Positions 35,141 to 44,699 of a DNA stretch of 64,000 bases are shown in pieces (position 1 is the first letter of the stretch; each line of letters starts with the position of its first letter). Source of the DNA: Parelaphostrongylus tenuis (taxonomy: Eukaryota > Nematoda > Chromadorea > Rhabditida > Metastrongylidae). The translations under genes and the position numbers were made by a program. Location of the stretch: contig JAHQIW010007085.1 of NCBI GenBank assembly GCA_019055375.1, positions 62,001-126,000 of the forward strand, given 5' to 3'. Under the pieces are notes generated by a model. The model did no database searches and was not told where the DNA came from. It was given only the letters and a program-made list of their open reading frames with translations.

Positions 35141-37349
35141 TCAAAATAACAGTCTTATATACTGACTAAAATCACGTGTGATAACAAGGCATTCCTCCCT
35201 GCGGTTCATAGTTGGATTGGTGGTATTAATCCAAAGTGCTTCAAGAAGTTTTCGCGCTGACGTTTTTTGTTCCTGCGCAAGGATGGTGACTTCAATCTCA
35301 AAATCAGCTCCGTCGTGTTTCTGTTCTCTATGCGTCCCTAGCGGGGTGTTCCGTCTTTTAAGACGCTTATCAGCTAGGTGTTCTTCTATACGGGCATAGA
35401 GCGGCCTACCCGTTTCGCCAATATATTTATCGCTACACGCTTTGCAAGAGATTAGGTAGACTGTACCTACGCTCGTGCAATCACCGTCTCTGCCGTTAGG
35501 ACATATTTTACAATCTTTCATTATACAGAGACGGTCATATAAGCGGTTGCGAACTAGTTGGCGTTTTAGAGTATTCGGTGGTATTTCAATAAGAGCCACC
35601 GATTGCTCTAAACCCGCTCTTTTCAAACAGCGTTTTATAGCTGTACTAATCTCATTCGAAAAGAACGGGAGTATGAACGGGATTTTCCTTTCATTCGAAC
35701 TTTCGTTTGGAGGCGCACTTTTCCTCTAAACCTAAGCCGAGGGGCTACAAATTCATATCCATTAGAAGTGGCTATTTCCCGAGCCAATTTCACGGATTCT
35801 TCTCTCTGCTCCTCCCCAGTACATACGCTGGCTGCTGTTCGAAACATGTTCTTTACTAGCGCCTTTTTCGTATGTGAGGGATGAGAAGAGAGATAGTGAA
35901 CCAGGATATTTTTACTACTTGGCTTCCGGTACCACTTTGTGATGTAGCCGCTCTCGCTTAAGCTTATTTGCACGTTCAAGAAAGGAAGCCAATGATCTTT
36001 TGGTATCTCACGGGTAAACTTTATATACTCTGACTGTTCATTCAACAATCTAAAACAATTATCTAGCTCCTCTTGAGTGGAGCAGATAACCAAACAGTCA
36101 TCTATATACCTACAGTAGAGTAATGGCCGGATATCCATCACTGGTGCTTCCACTTTCGACATAAAGGCAATCGCTAGGCTAGGCGCCAGTCGCTGCCCCA
36201 TTGCCAGCCCTCTGATTTGTGCGAAATACTTCCCGGACCATCTGAAGATTGAGCAGTTCAGGCACTCTTTTAACAGGACCATGAACTGCTCAATCGACAA
36301 GCCATACATGTTTACTGCTCCCTGGTGTTGTATCAGAAGCTCATGTGTGGCTTGCAATGCGGAGTCATTCGATACGTTGGTGTATAGAGCAGTGACGTCG
36401 AATGACTCCATTACGTACGCGCTGTTCGGGTTCGCGTTACGTAGACGATCCAGGAGCATCTGAGTGTTCGTCAGATGAGCTGGAATGTGTCCTAGCAACT
36501 GGGATGTTATTAACGTTAAGAACCATGCTATCCTATCCGTCGGTCCGCCTACACAGCTGATGATAGGTCTAACTTTGAATATGGATGGATCGTTAGACAT
36601 TAGATCATCAGTGGATACTAACTTATGTGTTTTCATAAGTAAGTATAAGACAGGACATGTTGGTGACTGGATTTTTAATTGAGTAATGATAGATGGTCTT
36701 AAGCCTGCCGCTTTTGCCGTACGGACCCACTCATTGTTTAATTTGCGGTTTTGCCTTTTGAATTCCTTTACAGAAGATGATCGGTAAAGCGAAGCATCTT
36801 CGAGATGCCTATTCGTTATTGCGATATCTAACTGTCGAGGAATCACAACAAATTCTCCACCCTTATCACTAACTGATAGCCTTATACTTCCCTCCCTTAT
36901 CAACTCTCGAACCTCTTTCATGCCACGCTTTTGTAGCTCGGTGAGGTTCGATTGAAACCTTTTCATACGATAGTGAGTAAGGGTTTTGAAAGTCTCGTCC
37001 GCAAATTTCCGGAATTTCCTATCAACCTCCTCGTTGGGGTCTTGTTGCCTAAAGAACGGCTGAGGAAATGGTGGTATTGGTGCAACCTCTACTTGCTGTT
37101 CATTCCTATTAGTCTCTTCAGCTCTGGCCTTTTTACGGAGTTGATCTTGCAGATCATGTAAGCCACATGCAACCTTACGCAAGGACACCTTAGAAATGGG
37201 TTGAGATGGTGAAAAGCTTGGACCCAATTCTAATAGCGAGCGCGCACCATCAGGGAGAGTTATGCCTCCTAGCACAGTGACTCTTGAATTTCTTGATGCA
37301 TTACTTGTCCTATTGTGACTCGCTTGTTCTTCATTAGCGGTATTAGCGG
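35141..37349 (-). pseudogene. PLE reverse transcriptase/GIY-YIG protein, minus copy, one-base frameshift
   Basis: The frame is open from the junction at 37349 through SANTANEEQASHNRTSN, then the ITLPDGARSLLELGPSFSPS motif typical of PLE N-termini. The RT core follows, including FDVTALYTN, GLAMGQ and the YIDD catalytic box. Compared with the plus copy, one base is missing near 35720 (AAAAG where the plus copy has AAATAG). This shifts the frame and ends it at 35635. The endonuclease (35141-35626) is intact in the next frame. It carries Pro and Ile where the plus copy has Leu (PTDRIAW, MDIRP). No initiator ATG is visible at the 5' edge, so the N-terminus is incomplete. Apart from the frameshift it is as well preserved as its partner. 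Confidence 0.85.
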
Positions 37350-39227
37350 AAATTCCGGAAATTTGCGGACGAGACTTTCAAAACCCTTACTCAATATCGT
37401 ATGAAAAGGTTCCAATCGAACCTCACCGAGCTACAAAAGCGTGGCATGAAAGAGGTTCGAGAGTTGATAAGGGAGGGAAGTATAAGGCTATCAGTTAGTG
37501 ATAAGGGTGGAGAATTTGTTGTGATTCCTCGACAGTTAGATATCGCAATAACGAATAGGCATCTCGAAGATGCTTCACTTTACCGATCATCTTCTGTAAA
37601 GGAATTCAAAAGGCAAAACCGCAAATTAAACAATGAGTGGGTCCGTACGGCAAAAGCGGCAGGCTTAAGACCATCTATCATTACTCAATTAAAAATCCAG
37701 TCACCAACATGTCCTGTCTTATACTTACTTATGAAAACACATAAGTTGGTATCCACTGATGATCTAATGTCTAACGATCCATCCATATTCAAAGTTAGAC
37801 CTATCATCAGCTGTGTAGGCGGACTGACGGATAGGATAGCATGGTTCTTAACGTTAATAACATCCCAGTTGCTAGGACACATTCCAGCTCATCTGACGAA
37901 CACTCAGATGCTCCTGGATCGTCTACGTAACGCGAACCCGAACAGCGCGTACGTAATGGAGTCATTCGACGTCACTGCTCTATACACCAACGTATCGAAT
38001 GACTCCGCATTGCAAGCCACACATGAGCTTCTGATACAACACCAGGGAGCAGTAAACATGTATGGCTTGTCGATTGAGCAGTTCATGGTCCTGTTAAAAG
38101 AGTGCCTGAACTGCTCAATCTTCAGATGGTCCGGGAAGTATTTCGCACAAATCAGAGGGCTGGCAATGGGGCAGCGACTGGCGCCTAGCCTAGCGATTGC
38201 CTTTATGTCGAAAGTGGAAGCACCAGTGATGGATCTCCGGCCATTACTCTACTGTAGGTATATAGATGACTGTTTGGTTATCTGCTCCACTCAAGAGGAG
38301 CTAGATAATTGTTTTAGATTGTTGAATGAACAGTCAGAGTATATAAAGTTTACCCGTGAGATACCAAAAGATCATTGGCTTCCTTTCTTGAACGTGCAAA
38401 TAAGCTTAAGCGAGAGCGGCTACATCACAAAGTGGTACCGGAAGCCAAGTAGTAAAAATATCCTGGTTCACTATCTCTCTTCTCATCCCTCACATACGAA
38501 AAAGGCGCTAGTAAAGAACATGTTTCGAACAGCAGCCAGCGTATGTACTGGGGAGGAGCAGAGAGAAGAATCCGTGAAATTGGCTCGGGAAATAGCCACT
38601 TCTAATGGATATGAATTTGTAGCCCCTCGGCTTAGGTTTAGAGGAAATAGTGCGCCTCCAAACGAAAGTTCGAATGAAAGGAAAATCCCGTTCATACTCC
38701 CGTTCTTTTCAAATGAGATTAGTACAGCTATAAAACGCTGTTTGAAAAGAGCGGGTTTAGAGCAATCGGTGGCTCTTATTGAAATACCACCGAATACTCT
38801 AAAACGCCAACTAGTTCGCAACCGCTTATATGACCGTCTCTGTATAATGAAAGATTGTAAAATATGTCCTAACGGCAGAGACGGTGATTGCACGAGCGTA
38901 GGTACAGTCTACCTAATCTCTTGCAAAGCGTGTAGCGATAAATATATTGGCGAAACGGGTAGGCCGCTCTATGCCCGTATAGAAGAACACCTAGCTGATA
39001 AGCGTCTTAAAAGACGGAACACCCCGCTAGGGACGCATAGAGAACAGAAACACGACGGAGCTGATTTTGAGATTGAAGTCACCATCCTTGCGCAGGAACA
39101 AAAAACGTCAGCGCGAAAACTTCTTGAAGCACTTTGGATTAATACCACCAATCCAACTATGAACCGCAGGGAGGAATGCCTTGTTATCACACGTGATTTT
39201 AGTCAGTATATAAGACTGTTATTTTGA
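37350..39227 (+). CDS. PLE reverse transcriptase with GIY-YIG endonuclease, 5'-truncated but open
   Basis: A single open frame runs from the junction at 37350 to the TGA at 39225-39227. Counted from the first Met at 37401 it is 608 codons. RT motifs are FDVTALYTN (about residue 188, first catalytic Asp), GLAMGQRLAPSLAIAF (about 254), YCRYIDD (about 286, catalytic DD) and FLNVQISLSESGYITKWY. The C-terminal 110 residues form the PLE-type GIY-YIG domain: a CKICPNGRDGDC Cys cluster, GTVYLISC, KYIGETGR, RIEEHL and the Glu in KLLEALWI. The protein would reverse-transcribe its RNA primed at endonuclease nicks. The N-terminal 80 or so residues seen in the minus copy are missing, and Met 37401 is internal to the family alignment. 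It is therefore probably not autonomous, though the catalytic parts look intact. Confidence 0.9.
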   Translation, partial: KFRKFADETFKTLTQYRMKRFQSNLTELQKRGMKEVRELIREGSIRLSVSDKGGEFVVIPRQLDIAITNRHLEDASLYRSSSVKEFKRQNRKLNNEWVRTAKAAGLRPSIITQLKIQSPTCPVLYLLMKTHKLVSTDDLMSNDPSIFKVRPIISCVGGLTDRIAWFLTLITSQLLGHIPAHLTNTQMLLDRLRNANPNSAYVMESFDVTALYTNVSNDSALQATHELLIQHQGAVNMYGLSIEQFMVLLKECLNCSIFRWSGKYFAQIRGLAMGQRLAPSLAIAFMSKVEAPVMDLRPLLYCRYIDDCLVICSTQEELDNCFRLLNEQSEYIKFTREIPKDHWLPFLNVQISLSESGYITKWYRKPSSKNILVHYLSSHPSHTKKALVKNMFRTAASVCTGEEQREESVKLAREIATSNGYEFVAPRLRFRGNSAPPNESSNERKIPFILPFFSNEISTAIKRCLKRAGLEQSVALIEIPPNTLKRQLVRNRLYDRLCIMKDCKICPNGRDGDCTSVGTVYLISCKACSDKYIGETGRPLYARIEEHLADKRLKRRNTPLGTHREQKHDGADFEIEVTILAQEQKTSARKLLEALWINTTNPTMNRREECLVITRDFSQYIRLLF

Positions 39228-39430
39228 TGGGTAAGGTGCATTACGAGCCTATGTGATCTCCTTGCGGTTGTCTCCACTTGAATCATTCAGTGGAACACAT
39301 ATAAAAAGCGGTGAGTATGTTGAGAGTTGATTTTGTGCTTGATGCGATTGAAATCTAGGTCTGGTGATTTTTTCTAAAAGAGTATTGGAGGTGTTTGGCT
39401 TATTGGATTGCGGACAATTTGACCTTTCCA

Positions 39431-39465
39431 GGCTCTGAAGAAGGCGAACTGCCGAAACGTCAGCT
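39431..39465 (+). ncRNA. hammerhead-like ribozyme motif, plus PLE tail
   Basis: Same motif as at 34903-34937: GGCT/AGCT stem I, CTGAAGA core, GGC-GAACT-GCC stem II, GAAA, palindromic ACGT as possible dimeric stem III, and a GTC cleavage triplet. It lies about 200 bp after the stop codon and about 100 bp before the element end, where PLEs are known to carry hammerheads. The extra A between core and stem II is a reservation. Confidence 0.5.
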
Positions 39466-39579
39466 GTGAATAAATTTTATTATAACACCTCGTGTTTTGC
39501 TTAAAGAAGAAAAACAGTAATTATATTGAAGCATGCCGAGGTTAATAGACAGTCGGTCTTGGGAATTGTTGGAAGAAGT

Positions 39580-39587
39580 ACTCTTAC
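39580..39587. repeat. target-site duplication, right
   Basis: ACTCTTAC, identical to 34843-34850. After it the piggyBac sequence resumes with TTGTTTTTGCAGGTTTCGG. Confidence 0.85.
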
Positions 39588-41116
39588 TTGTTTTTGCAGG
39601 TTTCGGTCAAGTAAGTGCTTTTCTAACCTAGCAGTTTTTTCACTAGATACATCACAACACCGTCTGCAGGATACCCGGCTGGGCAAGGACTCGTGCCTGC
39701 GCCCACGTAAATCCTCGTTCGATAGATGTACTCTCCTTCTCCATAAACTTTGAACAACTTTATTCCACTGTTGTTGCGCTTCGAAGGAGCGTACTGGGAC
39801 AGCTCAGATCTTCCTTTGAGTAGCACCATCGACTAGTCAGTGCATAAAATTTTACCTGGTTCATACACGCTTTTACAATTCCTACTAACGAGTGTAAGCA
39901 GCAGGCGTGTCATATACAAAAATCTTTTGGATCGCATCACTCTTTGTCCTTTAAATGTAGGTGATTTATGATGATCAACAATCTATCTCCAAGCATAATT
40001 CGGTGCCAAATTGGGGCTGTTAAAAGACGGATAGCCGCTCCAGTAATCTTTCATATTGGGCATTGGCACTATACTCATCTGAAGGCACAAACCAATCAAT
40101 CACTTTATTCATCTCGTCGATCGTAGTATTTTTCCTACTCCACGTTCCTCTGACGGCCATAATCGCTCGCCTCTCTCATTTGAAAAAACTGTCCCTAGCT
40201 CTTTGATAAGGAGAATATTGGGGAACACCACTTTTGACGACTACGCATCCGCTGCGTCGGTAATAGTTGAATCTCCTTGAACTTCGTCACTTTCCTCTCA
40301 GTTATCCGCGTAGTCCTGGTTGTTCCACTGCTCGTCGGCGTCTTCTTCGTCGCTGGACAAAAGCACACTGCCTAATAAACCTTACAAGTCGTTGGAGTCT
40401 GACATAGCACAATCAGAAAGCTTAACTTCAGGCAAAAGCCAACGTAGTAAGTTGCAAAGTTGAATGCCGATTCAGTGCAAAAGTACTAAAATTAGCCAAG
40501 GTGGTAAAAAGAAAAACCTCTCAAAAGCAAGATTTTCCTATGTTCGTGTCCTTCTGAGGCATTCGATTTCCATTCGATTAGTACACTTTGTTATTGTAAT
40601 CACCACAATAGCTGTTTTGCCCACCTTAAAGTACACTTCATATGATATCACAGGGGTACGAGTTCTCTAAATTTCTCGTGCTTCAAATGATGAGAATGAC
40701 TTACTCAAAATATTCATTTAGGCATACTTCTTACAACAAACTCTCATTTTGATTACAGCCTGCAAAGATTCGACCTATCTTGCATCAAATTCATCACAAT
40801 GTCTCACAGTGATGCGCACAATACACTTTGAGTAGGACATTTACAGTCATCGTTAGCAGGTTCACAATGTCTCCATTCTGTACAATATGCGATCGCGTCA
40901 TAGGATACAGATTTCCTTCAAAAATAGTTGGCATGGTATCTTGTTGCTGAAGTACCGCCATATCTTGTGATCTCGGTGCAACAGCCAACACCGTAGGGTA
41001 ACTGCATCGATTGCGGGAAGAACGGAAATGTGCACCTAGAATGTGAGTAGAACTTGGTGTGCTGAGACAGTGGTAAAATGCGAAATTTTATTACCTGCTA
41101 GTTTTCGTAAAGCAAG
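39580..41116 (-). mobile_element. piggyBac-like element, right copy, N-terminal part
   Basis: This is the near-identical reverse complement of 31449-33046. It shares inactivating lesions with the left copy, for example the TGA after GACTACGCGGATAAC and the TAG after the catalytic CTD. The element was therefore already dead when it was duplicated. One difference is a deletion of about 63 bp near 39629, between CTAGGTTA and AAAAGCAC, which removes the LLADEWYTS catalytic segment present on the left. The outer end at 41116 (CTAGTTTTCGTAAAGCAA) mirrors 31449. Confidence 0.8.
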
Positions 41117-41330
41117 AGAGTTGGCTTATACGGCCCGACAGACGTGTTCGATCTTGCGAGCTCGTCAGTCGGGCAGATTAGCAAGAGACGAGAAAGGGTA
41201 ACTGCCCGACTGACGAGACCGCAAGATCGAAACACGTGTATCGGGCTCTATAAGTCAGCCCTTTTTGACAAACTACTGACATGCGTGGCTGAAAAAATGA
41301 TTATCAGGCATATCATATCTTTTTTCTAGG
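41117..41330. mobile_element. foldback element next to the piggyBac arm
   Basis: It carries GGCCCGACAGACGTGTTCGA then CTCGTCAGTCGGGCAG, its inverted partner CTGCCCGACTGACGAGACCG with GTGTATCGGGCTCTATAAGT, and the outer arm CTGACATGCGTGGCTG ending ATTATCAGGCATAT. It belongs to the same family as 6985-7315. It begins exactly where the piggyBac inverted repeat ends. Confidence 0.65.
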
Positions 41331-41554
41331 TTCTTTTGGGACGCGGAGGTAGGGGATGAAAAATGATCATGTGAGGTGAAAGGAACTTCTATACAGTGAG
41401 CTTTTGAGGATCATATGGGTGTGCGGTGATGCCAAAACTACCGGACATTGTTCGAAGAACTTTTCTTCTGGAATATTGATAGTTTCATAAGATCGATTGT
41501 TTTTAGAACCTCTTGATAAACATTCAAAATAATTCCAAAAAAAATGTTTTTAGC

Positions 41555-41690
41555 CTAAACGAGGTTGGTACGCCAGGGCCATGCACCGGTGTTTCGGAGG
41601 TTTCGGCCTCCTCGTCAGTGACCACCGCCCCACATTAAGTCCTTCACTGTAGCAAGGAGGGAGGCGTATGTGGTGATGACACAGTGCCAT
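41555..41690 (-). mobile_element. Penelope-type tail remnant
   Basis: It begins ACGAGGTTGGTACG, like the outer ends of the older PLE tails at 44.7 and 53.6 kb (CGCGAGGTTGGTAG, CGCGACGTTGGTAG). The hammerhead-like motif sits at the same distance from the end as in the intact PLEs. No reverse transcriptase sequence is attached. Confidence 0.5.
41577..41623 (-). ncRNA. hammerhead-like ribozyme motif, near canonical
   Basis: On the minus strand: GGTCA (stem I), CTGACGA (core), GGAGG-CCGAAA-CCTCC (perfect 5-bp stem II with a 6-nt loop), GAAA, the self-complementary CACCGGTG (stem III), then CA and TGGCC, which pairs with GGTCA (5 bp with one G-T). The only departure from the hammerhead consensus is C instead of U at the position pairing with the last A of GAAA, just before the cleavage base. 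That change would be expected to weaken cleavage. Confidence 0.6.
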
Positions 41691-41699
41691 TGTACATCG

Positions 41700-42410
41700 A
41701 AGAATGAAGAAAAATTAGCCCAATGTGAACTCGGTCGTACTCTTATTAGCTCTACTTTCCATTCTCATCTTGATACACTTCAACAAAGTAAACATATATT
41801 TTTCTCAAGAAACACTTCAATATTTCAGTGTTCTCGGTTTTATCTATGATAAGATGTGGCTCAAATTCTTTTCTCCTTCCTCACATGCTGGTCTTATGGA
41901 GCAGTCTTGTACCAGTCCTTTTTCCGATCCCTCCTGTGAGATTTTGGAGATTTTGGAGAAATTCCTACTTGTCCTCATTGGGTAGACATGATGTTGCCTT
42001 GGCAAACTCTTTTTCAAAAATATGATCTAAAGCCGTCGGGAAAGCTGCTTATATTTGCTGTGGCTCGGTTAGTAGTCAGCTAAAGTTTTTTTATAGGACG
42101 GCTCCGTTCTTGGTAGACGATTTCTGATAAAACTGCTTGCCTTCTGCCGCTGTCAAGAACTTTTCTTGGCATCGTGAAGGGTAACGTGGAAGAGATGATA
42201 GTTCTGACAAACTCCTATGATCTTCTATTCTGCTTGCTCAATTGGATGAGCTCCTCTAGATATTCTCCATATTATAAGATGGATTGTCTTCCTGATCAGC
42301 ATATAGGTGCACATAACAATTCTAAGGTCCAAGATGGGAGAAACTGAAGAACTGGCCTGGGACTTTTCCGCCATATTCCATATCATTACGAATGTTAGGT
42401 GATCCCTTCT
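41700..42410. other. no recognised gene
   Basis: Pyrimidine-rich, AT-rich sequence with short overlapping frames near 41725-42025 on the plus strand. No motif can be named. Confidence 0.35.
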
Positions 42411-42414
42411 CCAT

Positions 42415-43078
42415 TCATAGAGGTTGAAAACGAGACATCACACCAGCGCAACTTGCTAAGGCAGTTTTGATCATGTTTTTTTCATTTCTGCTTCGAGCTG
42501 TTTCTTGGCTGATCTGATGCAATTTTTTTTGTGCAAGATCCCCTTTGATTGGCATTAAGTGCTCTGCAGTGCGATCGAGCTTCACTTTCGTTCTCTCCTT
42601 GCATAACGCTTGCAATCCATATTTGCTTTCGTTGGCTTTTTTTAAACCCCGTAGTGTCTGGAAAGAAATCAGTGTGTAATTTGAACGATGAAAACACGGT
42701 TAGGAGGAATGCAGAGTGAGTCTGAATGTTCAGTGGAAGTAATATAGAGTCCTGGAAAGAGTAATCGCCGTTCGCAGCCAATTCACAATCCAAGTTATGC
42801 TTGTATCCGAGCATTTTTACGGCAATGAAGAAATAATCTAAATATGTATGACTAACACATTTCTTTCTAGTCTTTTTCTGCGTAAGTGATATAATCTTTT
42901 TGGCTGTGCGGCTGGGAAAAACATGAAAATTGTTGTAAAATTTTTTGTATTCGTTCGGCTTTTGATGGAAACAAATGTTTGGAAGAAAAACACTTGTTGC
43001 AAACGGAGACTTGAAGATATGACTACACTGCATTACTGTCGGCAATTCTGTGACCACTATGCAGTCCACTGGGTACAT
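42415..43078 (-). CDS. hypothetical two-exon gene candidate
   Basis: A 198-codon frame (42482-43078) starts with MYPVDCIVVTELPTVMQCSH. It is longer than expected by chance here and holds no known domain. A good splice acceptor, TTTCTTTCCAG, lies at about 42662-42672. In another frame it leads into LRGLKKANESKYGLQALCKE and RTKVKLDRTAEHLMPIKGDL, ending QTALASC-like residues and a TGA near 42415. The second reading looks more protein-like (Lys/Glu/Leu rich, helix-forming). I cannot find a matching donor with confidence and know no homologue. It may be a genuine worm-specific gene or a relic. Confidence 0.28.
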
Positions 43079-43089
43079 GGTGAGTAGTA

Positions 43090-44400
43090 AGGAAGAACAT
43101 GGTAATCAAGAGCATTTCCAAAAGCAGTTGTGAATTTTAGAACATTTCAAGCAACGTGTTCTTTACTACCATTCTGCTCAAAAAAAACTGTATAGAGCAC
43201 CAACATCATTTGGAGAATCGTTAAAAAGAGGTATGGAAAGGTGTTGCGAACAAAGCGGTTTGTATGTTGTCATTACGTCCGTTTGAATTCAACTTTTTTT
43301 TCGGTATTTGCAACCTTTCTAAAATTTGATATCCATTGTCTGTTGTTTGAAATTCTTATCTAATCACTCCGCTCCACTTTGAAAGTTTCCAAAATATCAA
43401 ATACAAAATATCGCAAACATGCAGATCAGCACTATATCATATTGCGATCAATCAAGTGTATCATCTTTACTACGAGATATAAATCTCATTTGAAGTAGGT
43501 AGGCATAAAAGTTTTCACGTTTAGAGGTGGAAAAGCTTATATTTATTGAAAAATCTGCAAAATTTTAATAAAACACATTTTATGATTTATCGAGAAGTGG
43601 TCATTTTTCGAAGCATAAAGCTAGTAAATAATGCAAAGAAAGCCCCTGCTCTCTAAACCTCTTTCTCTTCCATCAGTTGCACTTCCATTTCATCAGCGTC
43701 TATCTGTACGTTTTGCCGTCGGTTATTGTCATGGAGTTAGACCGAATTCCCGAAACACCGAGACATTGGATACTAATGAAATTATGGAACCGTTTTTGTT
43801 TTACATTTATGATTTGCTTGTCCGCTGTGGCAACTGAGTTACAAAGGTTCCAGAGGGAATAAATCTGGCTTTGATTTACAAGAGCCGTCAAGTGACTGCG
43901 TTTGTGGAAGGTCTTTGTGAGGAAGACGAAAGTATTCTCAAGCATCATATATGCCACAATAAAGACTTGGATTGCAGTAAATGTTTGAGAGAGGAGTAGT
44001 TCAGTAGATAAAATTGCTAGCATTTGAGAAAAACGTAGTGTGTGATCGTATCATAAAATGATCAGAAGTGCGTTAAGAAGACTATTCACGTCAATTCTTG
44101 CATTAGCAGCCCTTGGGCTATTCTTTTTGATCCAAAAGCAGCAACCATTTTTTTACTTAACAAGACACGTCACATTTTTTACCCTGTAAATCCCAGCACT
44201 GCCAGTACTCGCCTCGCTCCCTCGAATATATACTTCACAAAGATCTTTAAATAATAAACGTATTACTCTACTTAAATAATTCGCCTATTTCGAGAACAAC
44301 ATAGAATACTGGCCAAGGAAACTTTTGCAGTTGCAGAATGACCCGAGCTTTTCGTATGTAGTTCGTTGACTATTTGCATGAAAGTGTTTGAAAGGCGCTA
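43090..44400. other. no recognised gene
   Basis: AT-rich. Overlapping frames at 43631-43862 include a hydrophobic stretch after MKLWNRFCFTFMICLSAVAT, which resembles a signal peptide, but neither a following exon nor homology is visible. Confidence 0.35.
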
Positions 44401-44409
44401 GGATATCCA

Positions 44410-44695
44410 CTATAACATAAAGTATGGTGAAAGCTCGCAGCTGATGGCTCCTTGAATGTCAGTCCGCTGCGCAGATCTTTTTATCCCTTCAAAAAGTGCA
44501 CAGTTCAAACATTCCAACAACTCAATCATGAGGTGTTCGGTAGAAAAACGATACATATTTGTATTCTCTTCAAATTCTATCAGCTGTTATGTATAGCTAG
44601 TGCCGTGGCATCATTCAACACGTTTGTGTAGAACAGAGTATCATTGAAGAACTCTGTCAAATACTGTGTTTTATGGAAATTGAAAGAACTTGCGT
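44410..44695 (-). mobile_element. decayed PLE reverse transcriptase fragment
   Basis: Read on the minus strand, the segment aligns with the FDVTALYTN to GLSIEQFMVLLKEC region of the intact PLE. It preserves the equivalents of the TNVSNDSA and LLIQ stretches with many substitutions and frame breaks. It lies tail-side of, and is distinct from, the next PLE relic. Confidence 0.55.
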
Positions 44696-44699
44696 TGAT

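Larger units (their letters stand above)
34851..39579. mobile_element. composite Penelope-like insertion, two copies head to head
   Basis: The insertion consists of a minus-oriented PLE (34851 to about 37349) and a plus-oriented PLE (about 37350-39565) fused at their 5' sides with no spacer. The plus copy begins inside codons RKFRKFADE; the minus copy extends about 80 codons further toward its N-terminus. The tails point outward. The left tail stops about 65 bp short of the right one, and 14 bp of filler (39566-39579) precede the right target duplication. The two arms differ at only a handful of positions, so they formed recently. Confidence 0.85.

Noticed and set aside
36281..38893. Open frames of 60-136 codons opposite the PLE ORFs
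   Set aside because: Mirror-image frames occur antisense to both PLE copies; they are shadows of the reverse transcriptase gene.
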